Shown here piece by piece: positions 42,148-50,336 of a DNA stretch of 50,336 bases. The translations under genes were made by a program, and so were the position numbers. Every line of letters begins with the position of its first letter. Within the stretch, counting starts at the first letter, position 1. Below the pieces are notes generated by a model. The model worked only from the letters and a program-made list of their open reading frames with translations. It had not been told where the DNA came from and did no database searches. The stretch is from contig JAFZKB010000011.1 in assembly GCA_017551865.1 (NCBI GenBank), forward strand, positions 1 through 50,336, read 5' to 3'. This stretch comes from Clostridiales bacterium (GTDB lineage Bacteria > Bacillota > Clostridia > Saccharofermentanales > Saccharofermentanaceae).

Positions 42148-43989
42148 ATGAAGAAAAACGCGGCGAAGAGAAGACAAAAGAAAATCACTACGGCGATACT
42201 TGGAGTTGTTTCAGGTGTGCTCGTTCTGGGTGCCATCGGCACCGTGCTCTACATGACCGTTTTGAAGGACGTGTTTGGTGGTCCGAAGGAGACCAAGATC
42301 GTCGTTACAGATATTAACGGCAGTGAAGTTTCCTATACTCCGGAAGAGTTGACTCTCGAGATCGACACCCCCGGTTTCTACCAGGGCATCAAGATCGATG
42401 GCGTTGACGTAGGAGGAAAAAGCAAAGAAGAGGTTAAGAATCTTTTCGCTGAGAATAACAAGAAGAACGCCTCCGATCTTCTCGATATTAAGTTTGAGAT
42501 CGACGGTGACCTTATCCAGATGGGAACAGATGGTCTCACCGTGACAAGCGATATCGACGAGATCATCGAAAAAGCATATAACTATGGCCGTACAAGCACA
42601 CTGTCCGGCAGTGAAGGTCTCAAGGACCGCTATAACACTATCAACGCACTGAAGACGAAGCCGGTCGAGTTTGCTTCCGCATACACGATCGACACAGAAG
42701 CGGTCGATACCCTGGTTCACAATTCTCTGGATTCCTACCAGAAGGATGTTGTGGAAGCACATGCAACCGGGTTTGATAAAGAGGCTCTTGAATTCATCAT
42801 CGAAGATTCCCAGGAAGGTTTCAACGTAGATTTTGACAAGGCGATCGCCGATGTTAAGAGTGCCATTGCCGGTTCGGAATACGAAGTCGTTGTTCCGGTA
42901 TCTACTGAGGTCGTTGAACCGGAAACTTCCGGAGAATTCCTCAAAGAGTACCTCTGCAAGGTATCTTCCACAACTTCTTCAACAACATCGAACTCCAACC
43001 GTAACACCAACATCCGCCTGGTCTGCGAGAAGATCGACGGTCTGGTGCTCCAGCCGGGTGAAAGCTTCAACTTCAACGACTATGTCGGACAGAGAACCGC
43101 AGATAAGGGCTATAAAGAAGCGAACGGAATCGTTGGCGGCGTGTATAAGCTCGAGCTCGGCGGCGGTATCTGCCAGGCAAACACCATGCTCTACCACAGC
43201 GTTGTTAAGGCAGACCTGCAGGTAGATGAGCGTCATCCGCACACTATCCCGAGCAGTTACGTTCCGAAGGGAACTGACGCGACCGTTACATGGCAGAGCC
43301 CGAACTTCCAGTTCACTAATGACTCTGAATACCCGATTGCGATCCATGCTTATTATGCTGACCAGAGCGTAACCGTTCAGATCTACGGCCGTCCGCTTCC
43401 GGATGGACAGAGGATCGAACTGATCGGTGAAGTCTTAAGTTCTTCCGAGCCGACCAGAACTGTCTATATCGCAGACTCCTCTATGGCAGTCGGCACCAGA
43501 GAGACAGCTCGTTCCGCACACACAGGCTACACCTGCACATCCTGGAAGGTCTACTACGATAAGGATGGCAACGAGGTCAAACGTGTTGAGTACTTAAAGA
43601 GCTCTTACCCGATGAATAATGCGGAGGTCCGCGTAGGTACACGTGGTCCGGACGGCAAGATCTACAACATGGATCCTGCAACCGGTAAGGTCGATATGCC
43701 GGATGATGTACAGCCGACAGGCGAGACCGGTACCAACTCCGAGACGGAGAACACGGGCGAGACCCAGGGACCGACCGAGACAAAGGCACCTTCCGAGACG
43801 AAGGAACCGTCTGAGACCAAAGAACCTTCCGAAACAAAGGAAACCAAGGCGCCAGAAGAGACAAAGGAAACCGAGGGTACAAAGGCTTCCGAGGAGACCA
43901 AACCACCGGAGGATACCACACCGGCACCGAAGGAGACGACACCGCCGCCGGCGGAGTCCAAAGATCCAGAGGCACCAAGCGAAGGTTAA
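42148..43989 (+). CDS. VanW-domain cell-wall protein with PT/E-rich tail, copy 1
   Basis: 613 residues. A Lys/Arg-rich cytoplasmic start is followed by one membrane segment (about 15-40). Residues about 85-250 match the putative peptidoglycan-binding region of YoaR-like proteins (FYQGIKIDGVDVGGKSKEE). The VanW domain follows (about 300-440) with LQPGESFNFNDYVGQRT and LGGGICQANTMLYHSV. The last 90 residues are a Thr/Glu/Pro/Lys-rich tail with repeated SETKEP units. VanW domains occur in the vancomycin-resistance locus, but their reaction is unknown; this is no evidence for resistance. Start ATG 42148 with AGAGG upstream. Confidence 0.9.
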   Translation: MKKNAAKRRQKKITTAILGVVSGVLVLGAIGTVLYMTVLKDVFGGPKETKIVVTDINGSEVSYTPEELTLEIDTPGFYQGIKIDGVDVGGKSKEEVKNLFAENNKKNASDLLDIKFEIDGDLIQMGTDGLTVTSDIDEIIEKAYNYGRTSTLSGSEGLKDRYNTINALKTKPVEFASAYTIDTEAVDTLVHNSLDSYQKDVVEAHATGFDKEALEFIIEDSQEGFNVDFDKAIADVKSAIAGSEYEVVVPVSTEVVEPETSGEFLKEYLCKVSSTTSSTTSNSNRNTNIRLVCEKIDGLVLQPGESFNFNDYVGQRTADKGYKEANGIVGGVYKLELGGGICQANTMLYHSVVKADLQVDERHPHTIPSSYVPKGTDATVTWQSPNFQFTNDSEYPIAIHAYYADQSVTVQIYGRPLPDGQRIELIGEVLSSSEPTRTVYIADSSMAVGTRETARSAHTGYTCTSWKVYYDKDGNEVKRVEYLKSSYPMNNAEVRVGTRGPDGKIYNMDPATGKVDMPDDVQPTGETGTNSETENTGETQGPTETKAPSETKEPSETKEPSETKETKAPEETKETEGTKASEETKPPEDTTPAPKETTPPPAESKDPEAPSEG

Positions 43990-43998
43990 TGATAATTC

Positions 43999-44035
43999 AG
44001 GGCACAAGTCTTAACTTGAGGGTTGTGCCCTTTTT
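43999..44035 (+). terminator. intrinsic terminator after first VanW gene
   Basis: AGGGCACAA (43999-44007) pairs with TTGTGCCCT (44023-44031), followed by TTTT. It lies only 20 nt before the gpmI start, so read-through or a processed transcript must be the source of gpmI mRNA, or a promoter lies within the upstream gene. Confidence 0.88.
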
Positions 44036-44055
44036 ATGAAAAGGAGAAAAAGACT

Positions 44056-45684
44056 ATGAGCACAAACTACAAAGGCCCGATCGTACTGATCATCATGGAC
44101 GGTGTGGGAATCAAGGAGATCGAAACAGGTAACGCCGTAACAGGCGCGAAGAAGCCGATCCTGGACAACTGCATGAAGAACTATCCGATGCAGAAGCTGA
44201 AGGCACACGGTACTGCCGTCGGTCTTCCGTCTGACGGAGATATGGGTAACTCCGAAGTTGGCCACAACGCGATCGGCGCAGGCCAGGTTTACAGCCAGGG
44301 CGCAAAACTCGTTTCCGAATCTCTTGCCAGCAAGAGCATGTACCAGAGTGAAGTATGGCAGTCCCTCGTAGCAGATGCGAAGAAGGGCGGCACGATGCAC
44401 TTTATCGGTCTTCTCTCCGATGGTAACGTACACTCTCATATCGATCACCTTCTCGCTATGCTTGATGAGGCGAAGGAAGAGGGCGTTGAGAAGGTCCGCA
44501 TCCACATCCTTCTTGACGGCCGTGATGTTGGCGAGACATCTGCTCTTCAGTATGTTGACCAGCTCGAGGCAAAGCTTTCCGAGCTTTCCGATGCAACACA
44601 CGATTACAGAATTGCTTCCGGCGGCGGACGTATGGTTATCACGATGGACCGTTACGGTGCTAACTGGGGAATGGTAGAAGCCGGCTGGAAGACTCACGTA
44701 CTCGGTGAGGGCAGACAGTTCGCTACAGCAAAAGAAGCGATCGAGACATTCCGTTCCGAGATCCCGAACGTTATCGACCAGGATCTTCCGGTATTCGTTA
44801 TCGCTGAAAACGGCGCTCCGGTGGGAACCATCGAAGACGGCGACAGCGTGATCCTCTACAACTTCCGTGGTGACCGTGCTCAGGAACTGACAGTAGCATT
44901 TGAAAGCGGCGCAGATTTTGATAAGTTCGACCGCGTTCGTGTTCCGAACGTAAACTATGCCGGTATGCTCGAGTACGACGGCGACCTTCACATCCCGAAG
45001 AAGTTCCTCGTTTCTCCGCCGGTCATCAGAAACACCCTCGGCGAGCTCCTCGCAAACAAGGGCATCGCTCAGCTGGCGATCTCCGAGACACAGAAGTACG
45101 GTCACGTGACTTACTTCTTCAACGGTAACAGATCCAGTAAGTTCAACGATGATCTCGAAGAGTACATCGAGATCCCGTCCGATATCGTTCCTTTCGAGCA
45201 GCGTCCGTGGATGAAGTCCGCAGAGATCACCGACAAACTCGTTGAGCTCATCTCTGAAAACAAGTACCCGTTCATGAGAGTAAACTTCCCGAACGGTGAC
45301 ATGGTCGGTCACACAGGCGTTTTCGAGTCTGCTGTCATCGGCGTTGAGTCCGTAGATATCGCTCTGAAGAGAATCCTTCCGGCCATCGATGCAGTCGGCG
45401 GTATGGCGATCATCACAGCTGACCACGGTAATGCCGAGGAAATGTTCGAGCTTGCTAAGGACGGTTCTCCGAAGGCAGACAAGGACGGCCGTATCAAGGC
45501 TAAGACTTCCCACACACTCAATCCTGTACCGTGCATCTTCTATGACAACACGGAGAACAAGGGTAAGTATGAAGTCGTAGATTCCGATTCCTATGGTCTT
45601 GCAAACATCGCAGCAACCATCGCAGATCTTCTCGGTGTTGAGAAGCCGGATTGCTGGGAGTCTTCCATGATCAAGATGAAGTAA
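44056..45684 (+). CDS. gpmI: 2,3-bisphosphoglycerate-independent phosphoglycerate mutase
   Basis: 542 residues. It converts 3- and 2-phosphoglycerate in glycolysis using two metal ions. Seen: first metal Asp in IIMDGVG, nucleophile Ser in GDMGNSEVGHNAIGAGQ, DGRDVGETSA, and TADHGNAEEMF near the C-terminus. The chain is about 30 residues longer than common family members. ATG 44056 has AAGGAG 9 nt upstream; an in-frame ATG at 44038 lies at the edge of the terminator. Confidence 0.96.
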   Translation: MSTNYKGPIVLIIMDGVGIKEIETGNAVTGAKKPILDNCMKNYPMQKLKAHGTAVGLPSDGDMGNSEVGHNAIGAGQVYSQGAKLVSESLASKSMYQSEVWQSLVADAKKGGTMHFIGLLSDGNVHSHIDHLLAMLDEAKEEGVEKVRIHILLDGRDVGETSALQYVDQLEAKLSELSDATHDYRIASGGGRMVITMDRYGANWGMVEAGWKTHVLGEGRQFATAKEAIETFRSEIPNVIDQDLPVFVIAENGAPVGTIEDGDSVILYNFRGDRAQELTVAFESGADFDKFDRVRVPNVNYAGMLEYDGDLHIPKKFLVSPPVIRNTLGELLANKGIAQLAISETQKYGHVTYFFNGNRSSKFNDDLEEYIEIPSDIVPFEQRPWMKSAEITDKLVELISENKYPFMRVNFPNGDMVGHTGVFESAVIGVESVDIALKRILPAIDAVGGMAIITADHGNAEEMFELAKDGSPKADKDGRIKAKTSHTLNPVPCIFYDNTENKGKYEVVDSDSYGLANIAATIADLLGVEKPDCWESSMIKMK

Positions 45685-45712
45685 TTCATACAATTAATCC
45701 AAAGCAGATCAT

Positions 45713-45769
45713 CAGCGCCTCTTTTGAGGAAAGCCTTTTCGAAGGCGGACTCGGGAGGCGCTGTTTTTT
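45713..45769 (+). terminator. composite terminator after gpmI
   Basis: Outer stem CAGCGCCTC (45713-45721) with GAGGCGCTG (45755-45763), then six T. The loop has a second stem (GCCTT-TTCG-AAGGC) and a GAG/CTC pair. Confidence 0.93.
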
Positions 45770-45796
45770 GCATTTTTACCAAAACGTAAAACTTAT

Positions 45797-45827
45797 TTGA
45801 TGGAATGTGATATACTAATTCCATCAA
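45797..45827 (+). promoter_or_regulatory. promoter with a perfect inverted repeat across the -10 (candidate operator)
   Basis: TTGATGGAAT (45797-45806) and its exact complement ATTCCATCAA (45818-45827) are 11 nt apart. The extended -10 TGTGATATACT (45806-45816) lies between them. Predicted start of transcription falls in the right arm, so a bound dimeric protein would block RNA polymerase. No regulator gene is next to it. Confidence 0.7.
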
Positions 45828-45846
45828 TCTGTCAGGAGAATATTTT

Positions 45847-46794
45847 ATGAAGAATGCTTTTACGACCAAACACCGCATTTTGTCCTTTTTGCTGATAAGC
45901 GCAATGGCTTTGAGTGTGACATCCTGCGGAAAGAAAGAAAAAGAAGAAGTGACCTCGGACACGGGAAGTATCTGGGGAGACAATAACGATACGAATGATG
46001 AGGACAGCCTCTGGGGCGATCCGAGTCAGAATCCGACGCAGGATGATGACAGTCTCTGGGGAGACCCGAGCTCAAATCCGTCAAAAGATGAAGACAGTCT
46101 CTGGGGAGATCCGACAGAGAATCCTACAAAGAATGAGGACAGCCTCTGGGGAGATCCGACGGAAAATCCGACGCAGGATGAAGACGAAGAGGAAGAAGAA
46201 TGGACATACGACCCGTCAGACTACAACGAAGAAGGGGAATTAACGGTAAATGGCGGCGGACTGGATGCCATGGATAATGTAGATCCTGGTGACAATAATG
46301 ACGACGTCAATGATAAGTGGGCCCCGCCGAAGCTGGATCACTATGCGGATGAGAAATCCCTGTATTTCAAAGACGGCGTGTTCTATATTGATGACTATCT
46401 TCTGGGTCTGACGATGGATGAGGTGGATACTTACTTTAATGGAGGATCCGGCTTCGGCGGATATCTTCGATATGAAGGAAATTACGACTTCGACTACTAC
46501 GTAAGTGTGACCAACAATGGAAATGAGTTTACATTCTATTACCTTAACGATATTCTCCGCGCAATTTGCTTTGAATTCGAAGGCAGTGACCTGGGAGAAA
46601 AGCGAATGGCCGCATATGAAGCCATGAGTGGCGGGAATTACGATGTTCATAAAGACCCGATCACTGAAAACGCCTTTTTTGAAGGTGATGACGGATATGG
46701 ATTCACGTATAAGATCAAGAAGGGATATGTGGACTTATTCTTAAGAATAGTCGATGGTAAAACATATGTCGCTACGATGTATTCGCTTGCATAA
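45847..46794 (+). CDS. lipoprotein with tandem DSLWGDP repeats, unknown function
   Basis: 315 residues. Signal peptide with lipobox VTSC; Cys27 would be lipidated and anchor the protein outside the membrane. Residues 52-111 are four 15-residue repeats (EDSLWGDP then N-P-T/S pattern), with a degenerate copy SIWGD before them and a run of acidic residues after. The C-terminal part (about 165-315) is a soluble domain I do not recognise; it has FYIDDYLLGLTMDEVDTYF and repeated aromatic strands. AGGAGA lies upstream. Own promoter and terminator. The very acidic linker suggests cation-rich surroundings or a spacer through the wall, which is inference. Confidence 0.85.
   Translation: MKNAFTTKHRILSFLLISAMALSVTSCGKKEKEEVTSDTGSIWGDNNDTNDEDSLWGDPSQNPTQDDDSLWGDPSSNPSKDEDSLWGDPTENPTKNEDSLWGDPTENPTQDEDEEEEEWTYDPSDYNEEGELTVNGGGLDAMDNVDPGDNNDDVNDKWAPPKLDHYADEKSLYFKDGVFYIDDYLLGLTMDEVDTYFNGGSGFGGYLRYEGNYDFDYYVSVTNNGNEFTFYYLNDILRAICFEFEGSDLGEKRMAAYEAMSGGNYDVHKDPITENAFFEGDDGYGFTYKIKKGYVDLFLRIVDGKTYVATMYSLA
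46000..46179 (+). repeat. four tandem 45-bp repeats within the lipoprotein gene
   Basis: Units at 46000, 46045, 46090 and 46135, each coding EDSLWGDP plus seven Asn/Pro/Thr/Gln/Asp residues. Copies 3 and 4 are most alike, pointing to recent expansion; copy number could vary between strains. Confidence 0.85.
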
Positions 46795-46847
46795 GGGCTT
46801 TGCTGCTATTGGAATCTGATCCATCCGGTTTACATACAACCAAGGGA

Positions 46848-46892
46848 GAAAGTGCCTCAAGGCGATGAGAATCGCTTGCGGCACTTTCTTTT
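46848..46892 (+). terminator. intrinsic terminator after lipoprotein gene
   Basis: GAAAGTGCC (46848-46856) pairs with GGCACTTTC (46880-46888), with an inner GCGAT-GAGA-ATCGC hairpin, then TTTT. Confidence 0.9.
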
Positions 46893-46990
46893 CGAAAAGA
46901 TATAAATACGTGAAAAAATATATTGAATGTCAAAGCATATCAGCGTATTATTCTAAAAAGAAGGAAAAGGTAAAAAGAGGCTGATGAAAG

Positions 46991-48715
46991 ATGAAGAAGA
47001 ATATTGCGAATCGCGGAGGAAGGTCCGCTAAAAAGCACGCAATAAGAAAGACATCGGGCGTAAAAAGAAAGAATACACGTAAAAAGTGCCATATTTCCAC
47101 GAAAATCACCGCGATCGTTACCGCGGTGCTTGTGTTCGTGCTGACACTTACGATCCTTTATACACAGGTCTTTAAATCGGAAGTGGATCACTTTTTCGCC
47201 AAGAAATATACCGTAACGGATGTAAATGGAGAGAAAAAGAAGTATACGGCGGACGAGCTGGAAGAACTGGTGACCAGCGACCGTTTCTATCAGGGGATAA
47301 GGATCGACGGTGTGGATGTTTCCGGTAAAACTATGGATGAGGCAAAATCCATGTTCTCGGAGATCCGCGAGGCGCAGCTGGATGAATTAGTCGACATCCG
47401 TTTTAAGGTCAGAGACGATGAAGTGCGTCTTAAGACCGATGGAATGTCTCTTTCTTCCAATATTGATGATGTCCTGATCGAGGCCTTTTACTATGCAAAA
47501 TCAAGCACACTGGACGGCGCGGAAGGCCTGATCGACCGCTATGACAAAATTACGGCGCTTCAGAAAACACCGATGGATTTTAATTCCGTATTTACGATCG
47601 GCGATGACAATGTAAGTCTCCTGACGCATGAAGCGCTGGACGGATATAATATCGCGCCGGTGGAAGCCAAGGCGACAAGCTTTGATGTATCCGAGCTGAA
47701 GTTTGTGATCGAAGAATCCAAGAGCGGACAGTCGGTGGATATCGATGAGGCGATCGCAAATGTAAAGGCTTCTTTTGCCGAAAAGAACTATAAGACAGTC
47801 ATTCCTGTGGAACTGAAAGTGGTGGAGCCGCAGACAACAGCGGAATCCCTGCGCTCGAAACTCGGACGTGTTTCTTCCAACAGTTCCAAGACAAAAGATA
47901 AGCCGAACCGTAACACCAATATCTATCTGGTATGCAAAGCGATCAACGGTCTTGTCCTGCAGCCCGGCGAGCAGTTCGATTTCAATGGCGTCGTCGGTCA
48001 GAGAACGCCAGAGAAAGGCTATAAAGAAGCGCCGGGCATTCTGGACGGTGCATCCAATCTGGAATACGGCGGCGGTATCTGTCAGGCAAATACCATGCTT
48101 TATCACAGTGTCATGGAGGCGGATCTTCAGGTCGACGAGAGAGTCGCGCACTCCTGGCCGAGTGACTATGTTGACATTGGTACAGATGCGACAGTCTCCT
48201 GGCAGTATCCGAACTTTAAGTTCACCAACAACACAGACTATCCGGTAGCGATCCATGCCTATTACGGCGACCTCTGGGTCACGGTAGAGATCTACGGGCG
48301 TCTGCTCCCGGACGGACAGACGATCAAGTTCTTCGGCGATCCGGAACTCCTGATCAACGAAGAGCCGACGCATACAGAATATGTAGCCGATCCGACACTT
48401 GCGGTAGGTGAGGTCGTCAAAGAAAGATCTGCGCATAACCATATACTCGCGAAGGCGTATAAAGTTACCTATGATGCCGGCGGGAACGAGATCGCTCGAA
48501 AAGAGATCATGACCGAGTACCGTCTGATCGAAGCCAAGTACCGTGTCGGTACATTGGGACCGGGTGGTACGATCTTCAAAATGGATCCTTCTACGGGAAA
48601 AGTAACGCCGCCGGATGGTTATGTGCCTCCGACGGAGGCCACGACCCCGGAAACACAAGCGCCTGCAGAGACTACAGAAGCGCCTGCGGAAACGACAGCC
48701 GCGCCGGCAGAATAA
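46991..48715 (+). CDS. VanW-domain cell-wall protein, copy 2
   Basis: 574 residues, paralog of the gene at 42148 over the membrane segment, the peptidoglycan-binding-like region (FYQGIRIDGVDVSGKTMDE) and the VanW domain (LQPGEQFDFNGVVGQRT, YGGGICQANTMLYHSV). The tail is shorter (about 30 residues, repeats of PAETT). Basic N-terminus, one membrane segment (about 38-60), rest outside the cell. AGAGG is about 11 nt before ATG 46991, a modest site. Role in wall metabolism is inferred from domain content only. Confidence 0.9.
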   Translation: MKKNIANRGGRSAKKHAIRKTSGVKRKNTRKKCHISTKITAIVTAVLVFVLTLTILYTQVFKSEVDHFFAKKYTVTDVNGEKKKYTADELEELVTSDRFYQGIRIDGVDVSGKTMDEAKSMFSEIREAQLDELVDIRFKVRDDEVRLKTDGMSLSSNIDDVLIEAFYYAKSSTLDGAEGLIDRYDKITALQKTPMDFNSVFTIGDDNVSLLTHEALDGYNIAPVEAKATSFDVSELKFVIEESKSGQSVDIDEAIANVKASFAEKNYKTVIPVELKVVEPQTTAESLRSKLGRVSSNSSKTKDKPNRNTNIYLVCKAINGLVLQPGEQFDFNGVVGQRTPEKGYKEAPGILDGASNLEYGGGICQANTMLYHSVMEADLQVDERVAHSWPSDYVDIGTDATVSWQYPNFKFTNNTDYPVAIHAYYGDLWVTVEIYGRLLPDGQTIKFFGDPELLINEEPTHTEYVADPTLAVGEVVKERSAHNHILAKAYKVTYDAGGNEIARKEIMTEYRLIEAKYRVGTLGPGGTIFKMDPSTGKVTPPDGYVPPTEATTPETQAPAETTEAPAETTAAPAE

Positions 48716-48768
48716 AGTAGGTTTTTTTACCGTTTCCGTGCAAGAAAACAGCGCCATTCCTTTATATA

Positions 48769-48779
48769 TGTGATATAAT
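48769..48779 (+). promoter_or_regulatory. extended -10 promoter of the pyruvate oxidoreductase gene
   Basis: TGTGATATAAT, identical to the promoter of the first FN3-like gene (7254-7264). No good -35 lies 16-18 nt upstream. Transcript start near 48786 gives a leader of about 73 nt. Confidence 0.68.
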
Positions 48780-48846
48780 ATATGCGCTCAACGTGTGCCC
48801 ATTCGCACGCGGAGGAGCCACAAACTATAGTTAAATCTTTATATAA

Positions 48847-50336
<1,490 letters not shown>

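Noticed and set aside
44011..45693. Long minus-strand open frame opposite gpmI, 560 codons
   Set aside because: Mirrors gpmI codon bias; no start signal and no recognisable protein motif.
42148..48715. Vancomycin resistance locus
   Set aside because: VanW domains alone are common wall-associated modules; no vanA/B ligase, vanH, vanX or vanRS genes are present.

Overview
The window reads as chromosomal DNA of a Gram-positive, anaerobic member of the Clostridia (Bacillota). The evidence is the gene set: a continuous S10-spc-alpha ribosomal block running into ECF transporter genes and truA, zinc-type S14, an FtsEX/PcsB-like division set, two VanW-domain proteins, YfhO-type membrane glycosyltransferases and a pyruvate:ferredoxin oxidoreductase. 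I cannot name a genus. I saw no rRNA, tRNA, CRISPR array, transposase, phage or plasmid gene.

Layout. 1-640 is the tail of a sugar-type ABC ATPase with a clean terminator. 831-1928 is a CdaR/PucR-like regulator. 1947-7144 is a tightly packed run: ftsE (with a long charged tail), ftsX, a PcsB/EnvC-like M23 protein, a methyltransferase and hslO. 7314-9809 holds two tandem paralogous secreted proteins with fibronectin-III-like domains. 9949-26250 is the ribosomal superoperon, from a strong promoter and a structured leader through rpsJ...rpsQ, rplN...secY, adk-map-infA and rpmJ to rpsM-rpsK-rpsD-rpoA-rplQ. 26347-30779 has a fused two-domain ECF ATPase, ecfT, a ROK glucokinase and truA, followed by ppiB.

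The 563 bases at 31472-32034 are intergenic and hold the most unusual DNA here: the hexamers CATGGG and CCCATG alternate at near-constant spacing, forming five exact 33-bp inverted-repeat units plus one degenerate unit. The array lies between two convergent terminators. Beyond it, a membrane-anchored family 2 glycosyltransferase (minus strand) diverges from two giant YfhO-family genes and a phosphoglucomutase, which together look like a cell-envelope glycosylation module. The last 10 kb has a small unknown protein, a HAD phosphatase, two VanW-domain wall proteins flanking gpmI and a repeat-bearing lipoprotein, and the start of a pyruvate:ferredoxin oxidoreductase cut by the window end.

How it works together. 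The window mixes growth-linked housekeeping (translation, secretion by SecY, core transcription, ATP/ADP balance by Adk) with envelope biogenesis (FtsEX and its hydrolase, VanW proteins, YfhO system) and central carbon metabolism (glucokinase, phosphoglucomutase, phosphoglycerate mutase, pyruvate oxidation). Functions are read from recognisable motifs and gene order only; no database search was run.
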